Shown here piece by piece: positions 41,800 through 49,800 of a stretch of DNA of 64,000 nt. Under the pieces are notes generated by a model. That model saw only the letters and a program-made list of their open reading frames with translations. It had not been told where the DNA came from and ran no database searches. The stretch comes from a bacterium. GTDB lineage: Bacteria; Oederibacteriota; PGYV01. Every line of letters starts with the position of its first letter. The stretch's first letter is position 1. The translations under genes were made by a program, and so were the position numbers. Where the stretch lies: the NCBI GenBank assembly GCA_029565735.1, contig JAKQNO010000057.1:1-64000 (forward strand), written 5' to 3'.

Positions 41800-43134
41800 T
41801 TACTTACTTTCTTTTCTTTTAATAACCATTCCTGACCATATAATTCCCACCGCGCCTGCTGCAAGGTCAGTTAGCAGCCTTCCTGTAAATATACCGTTTA
41901 AATGAAACAATTTTTCGCCTATTATTGAAAGCGGTATAAGTAAAATTACTATTCTTACAATATCAAGAACTGAAGCCTGTACCGGCGCCTGCATACCAAG
42001 CAGGCAGAATCCCGCGTAGCGGTGTATTTCAAGCATTCCATAACCAGCACAGGTGATCTTTATGTAAAGGACAAGGACGTTTATGACATTTGGATCAGAT
42101 GAAAACAAGACAGCCATGGGCCTGCTGAAAATAAAGAATAATGCCGCTATAAACAGGCCATAAATCGCGGCAAAAGACATGGTAATTACACGGGCTTCTT
42201 TTATCCTGTCTGTCCTTCCCGCGCCGTAATTTTGCGCCACAAAAGGTATTAAGGACATGCCGACTGTCATTGGTATCATAAAAGCAAACATTTCTATCCT
42301 GCCGGCAACGCCCGCGGCCGCAACCGCCTCATCGCCGTATCCTGCCACAAGTTTGGTTATAACAGCAGCTGATACCGGTGTCATAATCATTCCCAAAGAA
42401 CTTGGAACCGCGAATTTAATAATCTTAAGCCAGGATTCCCTGATTTCATTTAACCTGAGTACAATCGGAACAATAATCTTAAGCCTGACAAACAGTATAA
42501 ATAAAGCGCCGGTAAGGGTAAACGACTGCGAAATAATAGTCGCTATGGCCGCTCCTTTTATTCCAAGGGCGGGCATTCCAAACTTCCCAAAAATAAGGCC
42601 TAAATCAAAAAAAATGTTTACCACTGTTCCGCCCACCATAAGCGCGCTTATAGCCCTGGTGTTGCCTGTACTCATAATGATATCGCCAAGTATCATATGC
42701 ACAACCATTATTACGGAACCCAGATACCATATATTCATGTATTCAAGGGCTAAAGAAAGGGTGTTGCCGGAAGCCCCCAGTTTTGCAAAAAGCATCTTGG
42801 CGGTTAAAATGCCGGCCAATGTCATTAGAAGCGCCGTTATAACCGCGAAAATCATGGAATGAATTACAAGTTTTGAAGTATTTGCGGTGTCTTTTGCGCC
42901 TATAAGGCCGGCGGTTAAAGACATTACCCCGGTGCCAATGCCGCGTATTATAAATGTCAGCAGCATAACGACAGGAAAAGCAAATGATATGGCGGCAAGC
43001 GAATCGGTTCCAAGGCGGGATACAAACCACACATTGGTAAGGTTGTACATATTTATCGCGAACGTGCCGGCTAACATCGGCAGAGCCATTTTTACAATGG
43101 TAATACCTGTATTCTCTTTTATCAGTCTGGACAT
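41800..43134 (-). CDS. MATE-family multidrug/metabolite exporter
   Basis: 444 residues with about 12 membrane helices and the two-fold repeat of MATE proteins. The N-terminal half has PMLAGTFAINMYNLTNVWFVSRLGTDSLAAISF and RGIGTGVMSLTAGLIGA. The second half has FAVPSSLGMIMTPVSAAV and VPFVAQNYGAGRTDRI. The protein exports cations or drugs by Na+ or H+ antiport. The substrate is unknown. It is oriented opposite to the four-helix-bundle gene and lies between the intact comM gene and the divergent comM tail. Confidence 0.92.
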   Translation of the reverse strand: MSRLIKENTGITIVKMALPMLAGTFAINMYNLTNVWFVSRLGTDSLAAISFAFPVVMLLTFIIRGIGTGVMSLTAGLIGAKDTANTSKLVIHSMIFAVITALLMTLAGILTAKMLFAKLGASGNTLSLALEYMNIWYLGSVIMVVHMILGDIIMSTGNTRAISALMVGGTVVNIFFDLGLIFGKFGMPALGIKGAAIATIISQSFTLTGALFILFVRLKIIVPIVLRLNEIRESWLKIIKFAVPSSLGMIMTPVSAAVITKLVAGYGDEAVAAAGVAGRIEMFAFMIPMTVGMSLIPFVAQNYGAGRTDRIKEARVITMSFAAIYGLFIAALFFIFSRPMAVLFSSDPNVINVLVLYIKITCAGYGMLEIHRYAGFCLLGMQAPVQASVLDIVRIVILLIPLSIIGEKLFHLNGIFTGRLLTDLAAGAVGIIWSGMVIKRKESK

Positions 43135-43166
43135 AAATAATTATTCCTTCTGCCGGCAGGCCTGCA

Positions 43167-43203
43167 ATTCGGCGTAATATTAAGTAAATATATTACGCCG
43201 AAT
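43167..43203. repeat. Inverted repeat, GGCGTAATAT family copy 2
   Basis: The arms ATTCGGCGTAATAT / ATATTACGCCGAAT (14 bp, perfect) enclose a 9-base loop (TAAGTAAAT). The arms share GGCGTAATAT with the palindrome at 319-338. Confidence 0.75.
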
Positions 43204-43311
43204 AATTATATTTGTGAAGTAAAATTAAAGTTTCTGTTTAAAGCCGTAACCAGCCATAAGAGATTAAAACCTCTTTGAATAATTGATATAATTGATTTCA
43301 CGAATCAAAAA

Positions 43312-43425
43312 AGATCCCGGATAATAACGGATTTAGAGGGCACGGAGGATATTGCATCCACTTATATTGCGGAAACCATTCAATACAGAAGCCTATACAG
43401 AGAGAATTGGAAAGCGGGAATATAA
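43312..43425 (+). pseudogene. Divergent 3' end of a yifB/comM gene
   Basis: From CGG at about 43316 to the TAA at 43423-43425 this segment encodes RIITDLEGTEDIASTY..., homologous to the last 37 codons of the intact comM gene ([16 protein letters not shown]...; about 70% identical residues). Nothing longer is recognisable upstream. Whether it is a remnant or a duplicated end is discussed in the findings. Confidence 0.75.
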
Positions 43426-43459
43426 AGTTGCAAGTTGCAGGTGACAAGTTACAGCTAAA
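43425..43459. repeat. Heptamer tandem array, copy 2
   Basis: On the reverse strand, heptamers of the form TGNNACY (for example TGCAACT twice, TGTCACC, TGTAACT) start at the TAA of the yifB tail. They resemble the array at 9540-9623. Confidence 0.65.
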
Positions 43460-43815
43460 TGAAAAAGATCAGTTAAAAAACAGGACAAAAAAATTTGCAG
43501 TTGATGTAATAAAAATTATTAAAAACTTCCCTAAAAATCATATTTATAAATCGTTAGGCAATCAACTTTTAAGAAGCGCAACATCTGTATCTGCTGATTA
43601 TCGTACTGCTAAAAAAAACACGTTCCACTGCTGAATTTATCGCAAAACCGGGCATCGTTGCTGAAGAAATTGATGAAAGCAAGCATTGGTTTGAATTATT
43701 AGCTGAATCAGCGTTGATAATAGAGTCAAGCGTACCGGTTCTGTATAAAGAAGCTGATGAAATAGCAGCCATGATATACGAATCAATTAAAACAACAAAA
43801 CGCAATCGCTATTAA
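43426..43815 (+). pseudogene. Frameshifted four-helix-bundle (S23) gene
   Basis: The first part, to 43634, encodes KKFAVDVIKIIKNFPKNHIYKSLGNQLLRSATSVSADYRTAKK, a normal S23 four-helix N-terminal half. After an eight-A run (43611-43618) the frame changes. In the other frame, TRSTAEFIAKPGIVAEEIDESKHWFELL... continues to the TAA at 43813-43815. Removing one A restores a single frame of about 120 residues. This may be a true mutation or a sequencing error in a homopolymer. Sequence differs strongly from the gene at 41236-41793. Confidence 0.75.
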
Positions 43816-43844
43816 CTTTAAGTCGTCGGTTATTCAGCGTCTTA

Positions 43845-43876
43845 TGACTGTAAGTTGACAATTGTTACCTGTTACC
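43845..43876. repeat. Heptamer tandem array, copy 3
   Basis: Units TGACTGT and TGTTACC twice, with intervening degenerate ones, of the same class as those at 9540 and 43425, 12 bases before the ndvB stop codon. Confidence 0.5.
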
Positions 43877-43887
43877 TCGCTAAAAAC

Positions 43888-46800
43888 TCACCCTATTACC
43901 ACTTCCACCGTGTGTTCTATTCTGTCGTCAATAAGCGGGATGGATAAATCCTGCCGAGCGTTGCCGTCAACAGTTACCGACATCACTTTATCTTCTGCCC
44001 CTGACCTTTGCAGTAATATGTGATAAAAAGTTTCCCGAAAACGGTAATGAACCTTAAATGACCGCCACTCTATTGGAAGGCACGGTTCAAAATAAAGCCG
44101 GTCAACTTTAAGCTGAATTCCCAGCAGATTATTAACAATAAGCTGATACATCCACGAAGCAGACCCCGTATACCATGTCCAACCGCCCCGGCCTGTGTTA
44201 GATTCAACCCCGTACACATCAGCAGCCATAACAAACGGTTCCACCTTATATATGGCGGATTTTTCCGCCGTATCGCTGTGACTGATGGGGTTTATTAAAT
44301 TGAACAGTTCCCACGCCCGCGCTCTGTCTTTTAACGCGGCAAATGCCATTACAGACCAGACAGCCGCGTGTGTATACTGTCCGCCGTTTTCCCTTACGCC
44401 CGGCACATATCCTTTTATATAACCCGGATTATTTAAAGTTTTATCAAAAGGCGGGGTAAAAAGTTTTATCAGCATTCCCTGCCTGTCAACAAGCAGCTTA
44501 TCCACGCTTTCCATTGCCTCTTTTGCCCTTGCCGGATCTGCCGCACCGGAAATAACAGCCCATGACTGCGGAATAGAATCTATACGGCACTCTGTATTTA
44601 AAGAAGAACCCAGCGGCTCTCCATTATCAAAATAAGCCCGCAGGTACCAGTTTCCATCCCATGCATTTTTATCTATATTGTTAGAAAGTGCTGCAGCTTC
44701 TTTTAAACATTCATCCGAAAAAGTTTCATCCCCATGCTGTTTTGCCATCTGAGACATGGACATAAGAACCTTATGTAGAAAGAATGCCAGCCAGACACTT
44801 TCGCCTTTTCCGTCTTTACCAACCAGATTCATACCGTCATTCCAGTCGCCGCTGCCAATAAGCGGAAGTCCGTGAATGCCGTAATTTAATGCGTGCCTGA
44901 CAGCCGCAGCACAATGTTCGTAAAGGGTTCCCTGCTTTTCCGACAACCCGGGCATGCCGTAATATGACTCTTCGCCGGGATTAACCGGCGGCCCTTCCAG
45001 AAAACGCACTTTTTCATTCAATACTCCGGTGTCGCCTATTTGTGCAACATATAAAGAAGTTACCAAAGGCAGCCATAAATAATCATCAGAACATCTGGTT
45101 CTGACTCCCCTTCCTGAAGGCGGATGCCACCAGTGCTGCACATCTCCTTCTACAAACTGATGGGCGGCAAAAGTAAGCAACTGCTGCCTTATCATTTCCG
45201 GATGGGAATGCATAAGCGCCATGACATCCTGCAGCTGATCCCTGAAACCATACGCGCCTCCGGACTGGTAATAACCGCTGCGCCCCCACAAACGGCAGCT
45301 TATTACCTGATACTGCAGCCAGCCATTCACAAGAAAATTTAATGAATTATCCGGCGTTTCAACATAAATTACACCAAGGCTTCTTTTCCAGTGTTCCCAG
45401 ACATTTTCAAGTTCTTTATGCACCAACGCCGGCCCGTTATAACGCTGAAGTATTTCACGCGCTTCGTCCGGGCTTTTGCCCGAGCCAAATAAAAATACCG
45501 TTTCTTTTTCTTCATTATCGTTTAATTCAAATTTAACCTGAATACTGACACACGGGTCAAATCCTGCGCCGGTTTTACCCGAAAGCCTGTCTTTATACAT
45601 GGCTGCAGGCGAACCCATAGACCCGTTTCTTCCCAAAAATTCATTCCTGTCGCCGGTAACAAACCTTGCGGTATCGCTTGTATCAAGAAATACAACCCTG
45701 TCAGAGAATTCCTTATTGTAGTGGTTATAGGCAAACATAGCCCCGCTTTTTGAATCAATCTCCGTTGTAATATGCATGTGATATTTATCCCTGTGCGCCC
45801 CCATAACAAGTTCATTATACGAAGCTACTGACAGGCTGCGTTTACGCCCTGAATAGTTTTTTATTTTCAGGACACTAAACTTTACCGGATGCTCAGGCGA
45901 AACAAAAACTGTCAGTTCTGATTCTATCCCGTTTTCCCTGTGCTGAAAAATACTGTAACCAAAACCATGCCGTGATATATAGCCTGTTTTTCCTGACGCC
46001 GGAAGCGGTGTAGGCGACCAAAAACGTCCGGATTCATCATCCCTGATATAGACAGCTTCCCCGCAGGCGTCTGTAACAGGGTCATTTTTCCAAGGTGTCA
46101 GACGAAACTCGTGGGCATTCTCGCTCCAGGTGTAAGCGCTTCCGCTTTCCGATATAACAGTGCCAAAATCTTTATTCGCCAGCACATTCGCCCATGGCGC
46201 CGGCGTTCTTTTGCCGGGCGCTGTATTTATGACATATTCCCTGCCGTCAGGGGTAAACCCGCCCAGGCCGTTAAAATATTCAAGGTCTTTCCGCTCGCCA
46301 ATACCCTCATCCTCTTTCTCAACTCCAAACCTTTTTATGACATTCAGCAGCGGGCGCTGCGGCCTTATATGAGACATACGTTCAATCTGTTCCGCAAGCG
46401 TTCCGCCCCTGTCCGTGATTATTATCCTGGCAACGGCCTGCATAAGCACTTTATCTTCTTCAGACATCTGATCCGCGCGCCTTAAAAATATGCCGCCGGG
46501 CTGGTTTGACATACCGGCGCCGTTTTTTGATATCAGGCTGTTTATTTTTTCGCTCATATCATCCCTATAAACCGAATGATCTTCATTCCAGATTACAAGG
46601 TCCACCCTTAACCCCTTCATACGCCAGTATGAATGCGCCTGCACAAGGCGGTCAATTATATCAATATTTTCCGGATCTTCCACCCTTACAAGAACTATGG
46701 GCAGGTCTCCGGAAATGCTGTAGCCCCATAAATCCGGCTGCCCCCTTAGATTTTTTTTAATTATTGTTGCCGCAGCGCGCCACGCCGGATTTGAATAAAC

Positions 46801-49800
46801 AATAGCGCCGGCAAGGCGCCCATAAAGCTGGGCATCAGCTTCCGTGGCGTTTATCTGCTGAAGAGCAACCTGCCCGTGTGTCCAGGACAGATTAAAAACC
46901 CTGTCCGCAAGATTGCGGTCCCTGTATTTTTCTATCAGTTTTTTCGCATCTTCCATACTGCCGCAGACAGCCGTAACGTAATCAACAACAGCCGATTCCT
47001 GGGAATCAAGTTCCACGCTGCCGCGTATAGAAATTATGGGGTCAAGCACCGCGCCTTCACTGTCTGAAAGGACGCCGTTATCATGCATAGCCGCCGGATC
47101 TGCCTTGGTTCCGCAGCGCCCTATAAATTTGCTCCGGTCAGTTTCGTATGAAGCAGGCGCGGTGGAATTACCGTGGACTGCCATAAGGTGCAATATAAAA
47201 GGGTACGATTCATCCTCAGAGCGCGGCCTTCTGGCACATATTATCGCCTGATAAGGTTTAATAATTTCCGTCCGGATAAACAAATTGCTAAAAGCGCTGT
47301 GCGCCTGATCCGCTTCCGGATAATTAAGCACCGCTTCAGCGTAACTGGTAAATTCCAGGTGACGTTTATCGCGCGACCTGTTGGTTATGGTAATCCTGCG
47401 CAGTTCCGCGTCATCTTCCGGAGAAACGACAATTTCCATATGCGTATCTATGCTGTAATCGCGCCTTTTAAACTCCGCGCGCGATTGCGAAAAAACCGCT
47501 TCATAATTTCTGGATTTTTTAAGCGTCGGCTGATGGGCGGCAGACCAGAAATCCCCGGTCTGCTTATCCCTGATGTACACAAACGCCCCCTCGTTATCCA
47601 GCGCCGCGTCTTCACGCCATCTTGTTACCGCGGTATTCTTCCATCTGCTGTAACCTCCGCCGGCATTTGTCACCATAACGCTGTATTTACCGTTTGATAA
47701 AAGGTGTATTTCCGGCGTAGGAGTATCGGGATTTGTAAAGACGCGCAACAGCGCCTCCCTTTCTTCCACCTGCCTGAGCGGCCCTGTAATTTCCGTGTCA
47801 TAAAGAAACGGTACATCCGCCGGAATCTTTTCCTGCAGCAGAAGTTCTGTGGCTTTAAACATCGGATCGGCCAAAAAACGCCTCTGCATGGGCCTGTCTA
47901 AAAGGACGTAGGCAAAAGACAAAAATGACATTCCCTGATGATGTGCCATGTAAGATTTTATCACCGCATAATTTTCATCCGTGGCAAGCCGGGCCGGCGT
48001 GTAATCAATTGCCTCATAAAAACCGTATTCCCCTTCGAACCCGTTATCTTTCATAAGTTCCAGATTCTCACAGGCTTTTTCGGGCTCTACCATTAAAGCC
48101 ATAGCAGACGCGTATGGCGCGATAACAAGATCTTCTGATAATCCGCGCTTAAATCCTGAATCCGGCACACCAAAAGAACGGTACTGATAGGCCATTGTAG
48201 TATCAACTTTGTTATAACCGGATTCCGATATGCCCCACGGCACTTCATTGCGCCTTGCGTAATCTATCTGTCTCATTACTATGGCTTTATAAGTCCTGTT
48301 AAGAAGCGTGCCTTCATAATCCGGCATTATAAGAAGGGGCATCAGGTATTCAAACATGGAGCCTCCCCACGATACAAGCACCGGATCTCCGCCGCGCTTT
48401 GACAGCAGCCTTCCAAGCATAAACCAGTGTTCCTGGGGCACGCTTCCCTGAGCTATAGCGGTATAACTGGCCAGGCGGGATTCTGACGCCAGAAGGTCAT
48501 AGCATGAAGCATCAGTTTTTCTTTCACCCGCGTTATATCCAATATGAAAGAGATGTTTGGACTTATTGTAAAGAAAATCATATTCAACATCTGTCATTTC
48601 GCCGCACAAAAGTGAAAGTTCCTCAATTAAATCTATTCTCTCGCACGCCCTTGCCCCCGCGGTTGTAATTGCATTTTTAAACTGCAACAGCCACTCTGTT
48701 TCGGCTGCGTTATTCCCGTTAAATTCAAGTATCTGATTTATAGAGGGAGTTAACCTTAATTCAAGCCGCGCCGCGTCATCAAGCACAGGTATCGCGTCAA
48801 GGCGCCTTAATTCTTCCCTTAAAAAATTAAGAACATCCTTCTGTTTGCCGTCATCTTTATCCCACATTCCCGGAATTTCAGCAGGAAGCAGTATCCATGG
48901 CGCCATATAGGCCATGTCTTCAAGCAGGTGATAACACTGCCTTTCAAAAGCCATACCCCATTTTTTCGTTTTGACAAGGCCCAAAAATTCAAGATCAATA
49001 ATCATTTTTGAACTTTCTGCGGATAAATGCAGTAAAAGCATATGTAATTCCTGAAGTGTTTCAGGTGCAGATGATAGTTTATCACCCATCCTGCTGATTC
49101 TTGCCTTTACCCTTTCCGATATTTCCGCGGCTGCGGCAGCCATATTTTTAACCGGTTCTTTGTAACTATCTTTAATCACGTTAAGGGTATCCCACAGGCC
49201 GTCAATTATTTTTAATGATATAATTTTTTCCCCTCGCATTTCAGAAAGGCCCGAACGCAGAACCAGTAAATTGCCTATAAGGTTACCGCTGTCAACGGAA
49301 GAAACATATAATGGAAGCAGCGGTTTTAAAGATTCTGTGCTGTACCAGTTATAAAAATGGCCCCTGTATTTCTCCATCGCGCTCATGGTAACAAGTGTCT
49401 TTTTGACCCTGTCAAGCGCCTCCCCCATTGATATATATCCAAAATCATATGCCGTGAGATTGGATAAAAGAGAAAGCCCAATATTGGTGGGAGATGTCCT
49501 GCGCGCGGCCACACCCAGCGGTTCTTCCTGAAAATTATCCGGCGGCAGGTAATTGTCCCGGGCGGTTACAAACTCCTCAAAAAATCTCCAGGTCTTCCTT
49601 GCGCACATTCTTAAAAAACTTTTCTCAGATGAGGATAATACATCGCGGCGCAGAGAAGCCGGCCTGCTGATAATATAAGCAATTAAAGGAGAAACCAACC
49701 AGGTAATAATTATTATAACCGCCGGCAGGTCGGATTTTATAAATCCGGATACCGCGCACAACAGCGCCGCAGACGGAGCTGCAATCATTTTTCTTATATA

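Noticed and set aside
42257-42862. 201-residue plus-strand frame opposite the MATE gene
   Set aside because: Antisense of the membrane protein. Ser/Thr/Ile-rich composition and no ribosome site.
41236-43815. rRNA intervening-sequence locus because of the S23-type proteins
   Set aside because: No 23S rRNA sequence is present. The family name is historical.
47173-47697. Open frames on the plus strand inside the ndvB gene
   Set aside because: Typical shadow frames opposite a long GC-balanced coding gene, with no family motifs.
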